Of a stretch of 64,000 nt of DNA, positions 1-8,107 are shown piece after piece (the first letter of the stretch is position 1; each line of letters opens with the position of its first letter). This stretch comes from Burkholderia oklahomensis C6786 (GTDB lineage: Bacteria > Pseudomonadota > Gammaproteobacteria > Burkholderiales > Burkholderiaceae), in assembly GCF_000959365.1 (NCBI RefSeq), contig NZ_CP009555.1:124001-188000 (forward strand). The letters run 5' to 3'. A program made the position numbers and the translations under genes. The notes beneath the pieces were generated by a model. That model searched no databases. It worked only from the letters and a program-made list of their open reading frames with translations, and had not been told where the DNA came from.

Positions 1-38
1 CGGCCCCCTACCTCATGCGCATCACTCAAGGAGACCCT

Positions 39-353
39 ATGAAAAACCTCATTGCTTCACTTTGCGCCGTAGTCGCGTTGGCCGGCTGTTCGGACAGTCA
101 CCTGAAGGTTCGGCTAACCAACAATCCCGCCTTCCCGGAGATACCGCGCCTGCGCCTCACTGCAATCGATCAAGACGTGACCGTCAGCGGCGTAAAAGTC
201 AACGACGGCGAGTGCCCGCTGAACATGCTCGAACGATTCCCTCGAACGATTCCGAAAGGATCGAGCGATACGGTCGACATTCTGTCGTCATGCGACACCG
301 TAAAGAGCGTTGCCATCAAGACCGACGATGGCACCTTCAACTTCTCTTTTTGA
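39..353 (+). CDS. Small putative lipoprotein
   Basis: A 104-residue protein starting at the ATG preceded by AAGGAG at 28-33; an in-frame ATG at 15 lacks a ribosome site. The first 17 residues form a lipoprotein signal peptide ending in the lipobox LAGC, so Cys17 would be lipidated and the mature protein held in the periplasm or outer membrane. The rest shows no domain I recognise; two later cysteines could form a disulfide. It is followed after 13 bp by another secreted small protein in the same direction, so the two are probably co-transcribed. Function unknown. Confidence 0.6.
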   Translation: MKNLIASLCAVVALAGCSDSHLKVRLTNNPAFPEIPRLRLTAIDQDVTVSGVKVNDGECPLNMLERFPRTIPKGSSDTVDILSSCDTVKSVAIKTDDGTFNFSF

Positions 354-366
354 AAGGAAATCGACT

Positions 367-708
367 ATGAAACAGATCCTTGCGCTGCTCGCTGCTGCCT
401 GTGCGTTCACAACCGTCCATGCTGGTACCACGTGCGTCTATACAAAGACAAAGACGTTGCCGAACTACAGCCTCGCCCTCGTACATCCGGTCACGGTCTA
501 TAAGGAACCCAATGTGACGTCCGAATCGAAGCAGATCACGGAAGTCGGCGCATACTACGTGATTGCCCGAACGAGCAGCTTCATCAAGCTCGCCGACGCA
601 CGCTATTACGAGAAGAATCCGGCGTATGCGTTCGCTGGATGGGCGAAGAAGGACGATTTCGACGTCGTCGCATATCGCAACTGCGTCGCAGCCTCGGCAT
701 CTGAGTAA
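367..708 (+). CDS. Small exported protein, possibly SH3-like
   Basis: A 113-residue protein beginning at the ATG after the purine-rich GAAAGGAAA. The first 19 residues make a typical Sec signal peptide ending VHA. The mature part is beta-rich and contains a segment (VYKEPNVTSESKQ followed by GAYYVIARTSSFIKLA) that resembles bacterial SH3-like folds; this is inferred from pattern only. Two cysteines near the ends of the mature protein could pair. It probably shares a transcript with the lipoprotein gene upstream. Function unknown. Confidence 0.6.
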   Translation: MKQILALLAAACAFTTVHAGTTCVYTKTKTLPNYSLALVHPVTVYKEPNVTSESKQITEVGAYYVIARTSSFIKLADARYYEKNPAYAFAGWAKKDDFDVVAYRNCVAASASE

Positions 709-973
709 TCTCCGACGATCACAACGGGCGCAGGGAAGTTCCCTGCGGTGCACTGCGTCATTTTATTTTTTTGTCCGACCAGTTCGAGAGCGCGCCGCAT
801 AGTCTTTGAACGACCGGCAGTTGGCGAACCGGGAGGCTATCTGCCCATGCCGGCAGCGATCGTTATCCCACCGATAGACCGACCTCTGCCTTCATTGGAT
901 GCGGCTTACGGTAGCAATCCATTGAGGAATTGGGAAGGCCCCGTCGCACGATCACCAAAATTCGAGGCCTATA

Positions 974-994
974 GAAAACCCGCCGAAGCGGGTT
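974..994 (-). terminator. Intrinsic terminator
   Basis: On the minus strand AACCCGC-TTCG-GCGGGTT is followed by TTCTAT: a 7-bp GC-rich stem with a UUCG-type loop, 21 bp after the stop codon of the 48-residue gene at 1016. I see nothing else in 709-973, the stretch between this terminator and the small secreted gene upstream. Confidence 0.7.
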
Positions 995-1015
995 GGTTGC
1001 CAGCAATATTGCCAA

Positions 1016-1162
1016 CTACTTCCCCTTCGGTTTCGATTTTGGCGCTGGTGGCTTTTTCGCCTGCGCTAGATCGGAGCCCGCAACAGACTTCTGGGCAGGA
1101 GTGCTCTTTCTGTTGGCAAGTTGCTTGCTTGCCAACGATGCGTCTTTTTTACCCGTAGTCAT
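1016..1162 (-). CDS. Short Lys/Ala/Pro-rich basic protein (48 aa)
   Basis: This minus-strand ORF encodes 48 residues starting MTTGKKDASLASKQLANRK and ending in a run of PKSKPKGK. The start ATG has AGAGG a few bases upstream and the gene is followed at once by a well-formed intrinsic terminator (974-994), which supports a real transcript. The composition (many Lys, Ala, Pro, Ser, almost no hydrophobic core) suggests a disordered, nucleic-acid-binding peptide. It stands alone between a rightward pair of secreted proteins and the leftward CoiA-like operon, and could be the last gene of that operon (157 bp gap). Function unknown. Confidence 0.6.
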   Translation of the reverse strand: MTTGKKDASLASKQLANRKSTPAQKSVAGSDLAQAKKPPAPKSKPKGK

Positions 1163-1319
1163 CAACACCTCTTCTAGAAGACGGTCAATTTTTACTACGT
1201 ACTCAATGTATGACGATTATTTTGATCTCGGCGAGTAGAGTTTACCCGAGATACGGAAGCTCCTCGGCCTCCCGCGCCTCACGTCGCCCTACACGCCCTC
1301 TAACGTACCAGTTTTGCGA

Positions 1320-2558
1320 CTAGTACGATGCCGCGTCCGTTTCAACGGAACCCTCTCCTGGTGAATCAACCGTTGGCGCCTTCTTGTGGGTACGACGAAT
1401 GATCGTTCGTCGCGTCGCGTGCTTATTCGAGTTCACCGTCGATTTCAGCTCCGGCGGAACCAATTGAGGTGACGCCACCGGTACTTGGATACTCTGCGCA
1501 ACAGCTTGATTGGGGGCGAAATATCTATAGCCGAAGAATGTACATAGCCCCACCAGGATCAAATTAACAACAACTAGCCCTCGGATATTCCAACGACTGA
1601 TCGCTGTTGGTGTCGACCGTGATGTCACGATACTGGCGGTAGTCGTCGTCAGTTTCTTGTTGAGTTCGTTGACGATTTCATCTCGTGCAGTCAGCTTCCC
1701 CTTGAGTTCCTCCACCTCGCCAGTAAATTCTCGGATCGTTTCATTCTGCTGAGCCGACATTTTCTCCAGTTGAGCAATTCGATTCGAAGCATCACGAAAT
1801 CGTTTAAGTGCCTCGTCCGCCTCACGCCTCGCATCATCCTGCCTGTTGCGAGCATCTTCAACTGCCTCGTTAAGCCTGGTCACGTCCCGCTCCAGGAACT
1901 CAAAAGAACGTCGGTCACTAATAACACGTCCTGCCAGAAACCCCGTCTGAAGGACGTGACGAATCCTGTTCACGTGCGCCTCTTCGAGCGCATCTGTCGT
2001 GTCTTCATCCTTGACCGAATACTCGAAAATCTCCGGTAGTCTCACCTCGACAACCGGCATGCGCAAGCGGCGCAGCTCTTTCTGCTTGTCCACTGGAACC
2101 GCATGTGTATGCCAAACCTCGATGTACATCTCGCCTGCCCATCTCAGGCTCAGCAGGCTCTTCGAAGTAAAGCGCAAGTAGATGTCAGCATAGAACGGCT
2201 CCCCGGATGTGACGATGCTCTTCTCCGTCTCACCATGAGTAATAGTGATCTCGTGCTCACTGTCTGCGCCAAGTCTGAGCCGAGTAGTTGAAAGGCCCCC
2301 GATTGCATCCTTGAACAATCGATGCGACAGGGACTCACCACCGCCACCTTGCGCATCGTCGCCTGCGTTTATATATGCGAAGAAGGCCGAGCCACTCTTC
2401 TGAACATGCTTGACGGGCTTTCGTTTCCCAGGCTTGTGCCAGCTCCAATATGTCCGCCCCAACGGCTTGCCACCATACTTCGAACGCTCTCGGCTCACAG
2501 CCCACGCTGTAATTCTTCCACTGCCGAATTCACCAACATACGCCCAAGTTTTGCTCAC
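1320..2558 (-). CDS. CoiA-like nuclease domain with coiled coil and membrane anchor
   Basis: A 412-residue protein. Residues about 75-205 carry the pattern of the CoiA/PD-(D/E)XK family: ESLSHRLFK, then ADIYLRF, then YIEVWHTHAVPVDKQKELRRL and MPVVEVRLPE. The candidate metal ligands are the Asp of ADIYL and the Glu of YIEVW. Residues about 220-300 form a long charged coiled coil. One hydrophobic helix (VVVNLILVGLCTFFGY, near residue 330) would anchor it in the inner membrane, followed by a basic, proline-rich tail. It is the last gene of the leftward operon that starts at 6264 (39 bp after the PIN gene). Family assignment is by motif only. The membrane anchor is unlike competence CoiA, so a role in guarding against incoming DNA is inference. 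Confidence 0.6.
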   Translation of the reverse strand: MSKTWAYVGEFGSGRITAWAVSRERSKYGGKPLGRTYWSWHKPGKRKPVKHVQKSGSAFFAYINAGDDAQGGGGESLSHRLFKDAIGGLSTTRLRLGADSEHEITITHGETEKSIVTSGEPFYADIYLRFTSKSLLSLRWAGEMYIEVWHTHAVPVDKQKELRRLRMPVVEVRLPEIFEYSVKDEDTTDALEEAHVNRIRHVLQTGFLAGRVISDRRSFEFLERDVTRLNEAVEDARNRQDDARREADEALKRFRDASNRIAQLEKMSAQQNETIREFTGEVEELKGKLTARDEIVNELNKKLTTTTASIVTSRSTPTAISRWNIRGLVVVNLILVGLCTFFGYRYFAPNQAVAQSIQVPVASPQLVPPELKSTVNSNKHATRRTIIRRTHKKAPTVDSPGEGSVETDAASY

Positions 2559-2597
2559 TGACGTGCACTCAAAAAAAGTAACGTGTCCGGCAACTAT

Positions 2598-3188
2598 TTA
2601 AGCGTTAGTTCGATCTACCGCAAGCAATTCAGCGAACAACGCACGCTCATGGAACACGACTGCCATTCTCGAAACACTACGTGCCATGGAAACTGCGTCA
2701 CGCAGCATCTGTTCACTCCAATCCGCACGCCTCGCTGCTTCGACAATTAACGAGAGAGACGTACCCGATCGAACATCCGGGAAACGAGTAGCCAAGATCC
2801 GTCGAGCCTTCTTATCGTCGAGAACCACGCTCCCCAACCCGTCGGCTGCCAGGGCGATTGCAGCACTCTCGCCGTCGTCCAAGGTGTCCGTCGACGGGCC
2901 ACTCAACAAGGTTAGATACGTCTCGTATGCTTGCTCCGACATGCGGAGGAGATTCAAGCACCCATCGTCTATTAACGGTTGCAAAGGAGCGCTCTCCGTT
3001 CGTTGACCAGGCATGCGACGAATCTCAACTGCCGTACGCTCCTCGACCCAGCACGGCACACCTAGCGCACGAAGCAACTCCGTCGGTCGGCCCGTACCGA
3101 GCAGGTTGAATAGCACGCTTGCGTCAAGGATCAACGGGCCGGCCGGAAACCCACTAGATGGCAAGTTCAAGCGCTTCTCCCTCGCCAC
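2598..3188 (-). CDS. PIN-domain RNase (VapC-like)
   Basis: A 196-residue PIN-fold protein. The acidic active site is visible as Asp22 (LILDASVLF), Glu55 (TAVEI), Asp105/Glu107 (DDGESAA) and Asp124 (VVLDDKKA), the usual four-residue magnesium site of PIN RNases. The first 35 bp overlap the 3' end of the XRE-ImmA gene, so the two are translationally coupled. PIN proteins next to XRE-type or ImmA/IrrE-type regulators commonly act as toxin and antitoxin; here the pair lies inside a longer operon with a QueC-like gene. Whether it cuts tRNA, mRNA or something else cannot be read from the sequence. Confidence 0.8.
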   Translation of the reverse strand: MAREKRLNLPSSGFPAGPLILDASVLFNLLGTGRPTELLRALGVPCWVEERTAVEIRRMPGQRTESAPLQPLIDDGCLNLLRMSEQAYETYLTLLSGPSTDTLDDGESAAIALAADGLGSVVLDDKKARRILATRFPDVRSGTSLSLIVEAARRADWSEQMLRDAVSMARSVSRMAVVFHERALFAELLAVDRTNA

Positions 3189-4314
3189 CAGGGCTCACAT
3201 GCTCCAACACATCTCGGACCGCACCTAGATCCAGCTGCAATTTCTTTGCTATCTGTTGCTCCGACAACAACCCTTTTTCGAATGCCTCCGCCGCAAGCAG
3301 CAGCGTTCGGGGAGTGAAGCGATTCACGGCCTCGGGTTCATCTAGCTCCCGTCGGACTTCCTCAAGGTGCTGGGTTCCTAATCCTTTTGATTTCAAGGAC
3401 TCAAACGTGCCTTTGGGCAAAAGACCCAACCCCTCGAGTCGCCGCGTCATAGCTTCGATAGACGTGTGGAAGTACACCGCCATAGCGAGCAGTTGTCGAA
3501 CGGAGAACTGTCCCGCAGCGTCGCGCAATTCAGCAGCCTTCTTCCTCACCGTCGTCGCCGGCATCAGCAGAGCTCGCGCGAACGCGTCACAGAACCGTTC
3601 TTCGCGGTCGGCCGAGTTCATTTCGGTCGTGTGAATGACTACACCAGAGCGTCGCAGCAACGCGTGGCAAAGCTCATGAGCGATAGTGATACGCCGTCGC
3701 GCTGCGGGATGTACCGCGTTCACGACAATGAATCCGCCGATCGATTCGTCGTACGCGAAGGCTCCACTTACCCGTGGAGGAAGACCACGTTCAAATACGC
3801 GTAATCCCATATCCAGCTCAACGAGAGATATGAGGTCTGGTATCGGGCCGAGACCGATACCCAAGCGCTGCCGCGTAGCGAGAGCGACATCTTCGGCCTG
3901 CTGATCTACGGACCCAGACTTACCGATCGAAATGATCGGTAGATCCGGTTGAAGCATTGCTCGCTCGAGCATAGTTTCGAGTTCCACCGACGCCGCTGCC
4001 AGCTTGTTCAGAAGCACATGTGCGACTGCACTATCGGCATCGTCAGTACTCGAGTGCAACCGAAACTTCAATTCCATGTCCAGGCTTGGCGTACCATCGG
4101 CAAGAAGCTCGCTCTCCGACACGGCATACAGTTCGGCAAACGACCTCAACTCGTCTACCGAAACAGCTCTCTTCCCACTCTCGATAGCAACCACCGTCGT
4201 GCGAGCAAAGCCAAGCGCCTGCGCCGCCACATCCTGAGTCATCTTAGCCAGCGAGCGGGCGCTTTTCAGTCGCGCCCCCAAGACTTCCGGGCGGACCTTC
4301 AATTCGATAGCCAT
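3154..4314 (-). CDS. XRE-family regulator fused to ImmA/IrrE metallopeptidase
   Basis: A 386-residue protein starting at the ATG preceded by GAGGGG, one base after the QueC-like stop codon; a start 60 bp further upstream would lie inside that gene. Residues 11-65 are an XRE helix-turn-helix (ARLKSARSLAKMTQ...IESGKRAVS). A gluzincin site follows: His213-Glu214-x-x-His217 in AHELCHALL, with Glu239 the likely third zinc ligand. Fusions of this kind act as repressors or antitoxins that cleave themselves or a partner in response to a signal. The neighbours (PIN RNase downstream and coupled, QueC-like upstream) suggest it controls this operon, possibly through the paired palindromes at 6311-6351. 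Confidence 0.85.
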   Translation of the reverse strand: MAIELKVRPEVLGARLKSARSLAKMTQDVAAQALGFARTTVVAIESGKRAVSVDELRSFAELYAVSESELLADGTPSLDMELKFRLHSSTDDADSAVAHVLLNKLAAASVELETMLERAMLQPDLPIISIGKSGSVDQQAEDVALATRQRLGIGLGPIPDLISLVELDMGLRVFERGLPPRVSGAFAYDESIGGFIVVNAVHPAARRRITIAHELCHALLRRSGVVIHTTEMNSADREERFCDAFARALLMPATTVRKKAAELRDAAGQFSVRQLLAMAVYFHTSIEAMTRRLEGLGLLPKGTFESLKSKGLGTQHLEEVRRELDEPEAVNRFTPRTLLLAAEAFEKGLLSEQQIAKKLQLDLGAVRDVLEHVSPGGEGEALELAI

Positions 4315-4315
4315 G

Positions 4316-5722
4316 CTATCCCCTCGCAGTTCGTGAAATCCATGAGTTTTCGCCGCACGTAGAAAGGAACTCATCCCACTCCGCCGCGTGACAATTCAAT
4401 AACCTAGTCATACTACTTGTTGCGTATTCGATGCCACCGTCGACGAATCTAGCTAGATCGATCGCAGCAACTTGAGCGGCACCACCATTCGACACCGAAA
4501 CCAAATCTGCAAGGCGTTGCATGTCTCTCGCGCCATTCCTCGCGAGATCATGGAAGAAGCGCATCCTGACGTTGCCGTCCCCGGATCTCAGCGCAGATTC
4601 GAGCGTACCCGCACTTAAATCTTCGAAGAGATATTCGGTCGCGCCGTCAAGATTTGCGGAATGTTCAGCCGTGCGCCGCAGCAAGCAATTTCCACATACG
4701 CCGCAGTGGAACATTTGCCCATCGCGAGACGTGAGTCGAGCATCGCATGAGCAAGAGCGGTGTCTGCCTAGAACTGCGCGTACATCCTCACCAACATCCG
4801 CAAGCGCGCGCAGGACAGCGCCTTTCGTTTCGAAAAGCGCCGGATGATAGAACTTCACGCGTTTCCCCGTCAATGCTTCGACGAAACGCGACAGCTTAGC
4901 GGTGAACCCTGGGTAACAACTCCGATGCTTCGCCTCATGTCCGGTCACGATTAGCGATCCACCTATGCTTCCTTGACCGTTCTCGGGGATCATGACCTTG
5001 TTTGCTCCCGACTCGATCGCTCCGAGGGCGGCCAGCAGATAGAACATAAACGGGCGAGACCTGAAGCTAGGCTCAGCTCGTCGCATCGGTTTCACTGAGA
5101 CCGGGACCCGCACATATTGAATATGTTCAGACGTTTTGCGCTTCAAACCATTGCCATGGTCGACGCCGGAGGTACGTGCATCAGCAAAAACGCAGACTAC
5201 CTCAGTGTCCGGATGCTCGCGTTGCCAGAGACGAACTTGCCCATAAGAGTCCAACCCATGGCTGAATGGAACGAACAGGAGCTCCCGGTTGCTCAGAGAT
5301 ATGTCGGACAGCAAGGACTGCCCCAAGGTCGGCGGACGGCCCGTACGCTCCGTAAAGGAGAACGACCACATATCCCCCGTTAAGTAGTTCAGGCAATGTA
5401 CGAGCGAGTCTTGAACCGATTGTTGAAGCCAAATGTTTGGCCTGAAAACAGGAAGCTCAATATGCAGATAACGCCCCCAGCCCTTCGAGTGGTGACGCAT
5501 GAGCTTCCGATCAGCGTATTTGACGGCGCCAATCAACGTCATCAGATCATGAGCAAGCCCGTCCGACTGACGAAAGCAATACGCAGATAAACGATCTGGA
5601 CGTACCTGTATGTCGTCACCCAAACGCACCGTGTGGACTTTAGAGGACTTGCGGGCGCGCCGGTCCGTGACACGAAAAAAGGCAGAAGGTGCATTTGGGT
5701 GTGCCGCACTTTGGTGATTCAT
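4316..5722 (-). CDS. QatC-like QueC-family ATP-dependent enzyme
   Basis: A 468-residue protein with a C-terminal QueC-type PP-loop enzyme. The nucleotide loop is SHGLDS (154-159), a variant of SGGxDS. The zinc site is Cys324/Cys326 with Cys340-x2-Cys343-x2-Cys346 (HCGVCGNC). True QueC is about 220-230 residues and makes preQ0. The N-terminal extension of about 150 residues matches the architecture of the defence proteins called QatC rather than housekeeping QueC. The start ATG overlaps the upstream stop codon (ATGA) and the stop lies 1 bp before the XRE-ImmA start, so translation is coupled on both sides. QatA, QatB and QatD are absent. By analogy with QueC-like proteins of CBASS it may activate or conjugate a deazaguanine or peptide group; that is inference. 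Confidence 0.8.
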   Translation of the reverse strand: MNHQSAAHPNAPSAFFRVTDRRARKSSKVHTVRLGDDIQVRPDRLSAYCFRQSDGLAHDLMTLIGAVKYADRKLMRHHSKGWGRYLHIELPVFRPNIWLQQSVQDSLVHCLNYLTGDMWSFSFTERTGRPPTLGQSLLSDISLSNRELLFVPFSHGLDSYGQVRLWQREHPDTEVVCVFADARTSGVDHGNGLKRKTSEHIQYVRVPVSVKPMRRAEPSFRSRPFMFYLLAALGAIESGANKVMIPENGQGSIGGSLIVTGHEAKHRSCYPGFTAKLSRFVEALTGKRVKFYHPALFETKGAVLRALADVGEDVRAVLGRHRSCSCDARLTSRDGQMFHCGVCGNCLLRRTAEHSANLDGATEYLFEDLSAGTLESALRSGDGNVRMRFFHDLARNGARDMQRLADLVSVSNGGAAQVAAIDLARFVDGGIEYATSSMTRLLNCHAAEWDEFLSTCGENSWISRTARG

Positions 5723-6264
5723 ACGCGCATATCTAGGGAGAGATCGAGGATCTGGTCCGTGTCCAGCTTCTTCTTCGTGCGCGGGGCGGGTTTCGAAGTG
5801 AAGTCGATATCAGCGGCCAGCTTGGTCATCGCGCGTCGTAGCTGGTTGCTTTGCCCCTCGTTAAACTGATCAGCGACACTCAGCGCGCAATGCTCAATTC
5901 CTTGACGCGCACAATCGCTAATGACGGTGGCACGGACCACGCCTTCCAGCCTATCTACCGGACCGCCATAGGCGACCTGACGAGCGACCTCACAGACATT
6001 TCTCTCGAGCGATGACCAGGCACTCTGCTCAAAGCTGTCCACAACGGCAAGAACGCTTTCGACGCTAAACAGACTCGAGCGAGCCTCTTCGACTTTGTGA
6101 ACAAGTTCCGCGAACCACGCCGGACGGACACCGTCCTCCCATTCACGGCATGAAGCTCGATGAATTTCGAGCACGGCTTCGCCCTGATCCGGCCTTTCGA
6201 CTGCTCGCACGGCTTTCCTCCAGTGCGGTCGCAAGGCCATCGTCGTATGTAGATCGTCACGCAT
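5719..6264 (-). CDS. Helical protein of unknown function, first gene of QatC-like operon
   Basis: A 181-residue protein starting MRDDLHTTMALRP. This ATG is chosen because CAGGAG lies 8-9 bp upstream; the reading frame extends to 6468 but would then run through the promoter and operator region. It is predicted largely alpha-helical, has no signal peptide or membrane helix, and ends with a Lys-rich linker and the acidic segment DTDQILDLSLDMRV. I recognise no family. It overlaps the QatC-like gene by 4 bp (ATGA), so its product is made in step with that enzyme and is the obvious candidate partner or substrate. Unlike QatB or CBASS cyclases modified at an N-terminal glycine, its second residue is Arg. 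Confidence 0.65.
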   Translation of the reverse strand: MRDDLHTTMALRPHWRKAVRAVERPDQGEAVLEIHRASCREWEDGVRPAWFAELVHKVEEARSSLFSVESVLAVVDSFEQSAWSSLERNVCEVARQVAYGGPVDRLEGVVRATVISDCARQGIEHCALSVADQFNEGQSNQLRRAMTKLAADIDFTSKPAPRTKKKLDTDQILDLSLDMRV

Positions 6265-6665
6265 CCCCGCTCCTGAGGAGATCACATGTCCACATATTAG
6301 GCCGGAAAGCGACAATGTCAACGAAAAATTCGGCAAATGCCCGACATTGTCATGACTGATCAACCTCCAATCGGGGCTAGCGGACTGCGTACCGACCCTA
6401 AAAATACCGGAAACGCGAGTTAATCCTGATCGAAGTCCGTCACACGTCCCACCGTCAACGTGTTCCATCCCCTCGAAAACGCACGAATATACGATGCGCC
6501 AGACTCGATCGGTGGTTCGCGGGGAACAAGCGGATCAAGCCCGTGAAACAGTCGGTTTCCTCATGAACGATTTTCTGCCAAACTCCAAAAAACAGAATTT
6601 TAGCTTGACGACAATTACTAACATATCTAGGCCCAAGTCGTTGGGGCACGCGCTTCGGGGAAAAA
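6265..6665. promoter_or_regulatory. Divergent promoter region with twin GACA-N-TGTC operators
   Basis: This 401-bp gene-free stretch separates the leftward QatC-like operon from the rightward membrane coiled-coil gene. GACAATGTC at 6311-6319 and GACATTGTC at 6343-6351 are each an odd palindrome (GACA-N-TGTC) and are reverse complements of each other. Their 32-bp spacing is about three helical turns, which places two dimers on the same DNA face. They lie 47-87 bp upstream of the leftward start codon. The XRE-ImmA protein of the operon is the natural candidate to bind them. Promoter hexamers are not clear enough for me to assign. Confidence 0.6.
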
Positions 6666-8000
6666 ATGAGCGAAATTTTGGTGTATTGCGCTGTGGCGAG
6701 CACTGTCGTGGTAGTGGGCGGTATCGGATACTGGTTCTCGCGCGTCCGATCAAAAGCGGCGTTCCGTCGAAACCGCACGCCCGACGTGAAAGCCATCGGC
6801 GACATCACGCCGCTTTCTACTGCGATTTCGGAGCAATCGCTATCAGAGTCACAGGTGCTCGGCATCAATCTGGATTTCATCGATTCAACGGGGAACGTGG
6901 TGTTCAATACGAGGGAACTCCCTCGCTTTCCGTCTGACGCAGTGATTCTCGATGATACCCACGGCGTAGCGCTCGCCCGTGGAAGACAACTGGCCGCCGA
7001 CGTGTTCAAAGGTAGTCTCGGGCTGCCGAACAAGACGGTCGAGATAGTTTTTGATCCGGATATCCAACGCAAACTGGCAGAGGGCACTCTCGAAGTCGTG
7101 CCAGCGATCGGCGGCGGGACTCGCGCTATGGCGCGTCGAGTCGATGACGGACAGATCGCCGCTCACGGTCGTGTTCTTGAAGGCGGCCGGGTGAGGCAAA
7201 TGGCGGCCGGGGCATTTCAGCTCCTGAGCATTGCCGTAGCACAGTCTCATCTTGACGATATCAACCGCAACCTTATTTCGATCAAAAACGAGGTTGCTGG
7301 CATCCGCGAACAACTACACATCAACGATAAGTCGAGGCTCATTGGGACTGTGGACTATCTGAGTCGTGTCGTGGCTTTGATCCAGAAGATGGCGTCACCC
7401 GACGATATCCGTAGCGAAAAGAAAGTGGAAATGGAAGCCATCTCGCGAGAGGTATCGGCTTGGATCGAACAGATTCGGCTTGAAGTTGAGGCCCTCAACA
7501 AACTAGTAGCGAACGTAGACGATCAGGATACGTTCGGTGGGACGGAAACCACATATAAATCGCTCAAACAGCATGCCGATGCAGCTCGCACCATTCTCGA
7601 GAAGCACAACTTGGTCCTCCGCATTGTGGCCTTGATGCGCCTCTGCGAAGCATACATCGCCCCACTGGAAACAGACTCCTTACCAGGGTCCTGGACGAGT
7701 CAGCCACCCGCTACAACCGCAGATTTTGAGCGATCGATGATCACGCTGCGGGACAAAGCAAATCAATTGCTCTCGCGTGCTCTATGGAACAAACAGGAGA
7801 CGTTGGAACGGCGCCGAAGCGACGTGATTTCGATGACGGAGCAGCTCCTCGGAACAGCCAGGAACGAGTTCGCCGGATATGATTCCCTCATGGATCGCAT
7901 CAACTTCAATCTAAAGCGGCTAGCACAAAAGGACGGCAAGGTTCGGATGGCCGTCTCTTTTGACGCCGATAGCAATGTGAGGTCAGTCGCGCTTGTTTGA
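6666..8000 (+). CDS. Membrane-anchored coiled-coil protein of unknown function
   Basis: A 444-residue protein with one N-terminal transmembrane helix (about residues 4-24, VYCAVASTVVVVGGIGYWF) followed by a basic stretch, which predicts an N-out, cytoplasmic C-terminal topology. A globular part (about 60-185) is followed by long amphipathic helices (about 190-300 and 350-430) with coiled-coil character. The start has no strong ribosome site but GGGGAAAA precedes it. It begins 401 bp from the QatC-like operon in the opposite direction and is followed by a large PIN protein, 107 bp downstream. I do not recognise the family. By position it may be the membrane part of a two-gene defence or toxin system with the PIN protein; this is inference. 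Confidence 0.6.
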   Translation: MSEILVYCAVASTVVVVGGIGYWFSRVRSKAAFRRNRTPDVKAIGDITPLSTAISEQSLSESQVLGINLDFIDSTGNVVFNTRELPRFPSDAVILDDTHGVALARGRQLAADVFKGSLGLPNKTVEIVFDPDIQRKLAEGTLEVVPAIGGGTRAMARRVDDGQIAAHGRVLEGGRVRQMAAGAFQLLSIAVAQSHLDDINRNLISIKNEVAGIREQLHINDKSRLIGTVDYLSRVVALIQKMASPDDIRSEKKVEMEAISREVSAWIEQIRLEVEALNKLVANVDDQDTFGGTETTYKSLKQHADAARTILEKHNLVLRIVALMRLCEAYIAPLETDSLPGSWTSQPPATTADFERSMITLRDKANQLLSRALWNKQETLERRRSDVISMTEQLLGTARNEFAGYDSLMDRINFNLKRLAQKDGKVRMAVSFDADSNVRSVALV

Positions 8001-8107
8001 TGCAGCAATCCTCCGCCATATTATCATTGCCCCACGCGCGCATGCATTTTACCCTGTGTGCGTGGCTCCGCTAGAACCATAGCTGTAAAACGTAATACGC
8101 TAGAGTC

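Noticed and set aside
748..1238. Plus-strand ORFs at 748-1158 and 993-1238
   Set aside because: They lack ribosome sites and overlap the better-supported minus-strand 48-residue gene and its terminator.
1320..6264. Complete Qat system
   Set aside because: Only a QatC-like gene is present; no QatA ATPase, QatB or TatD-like QatD.
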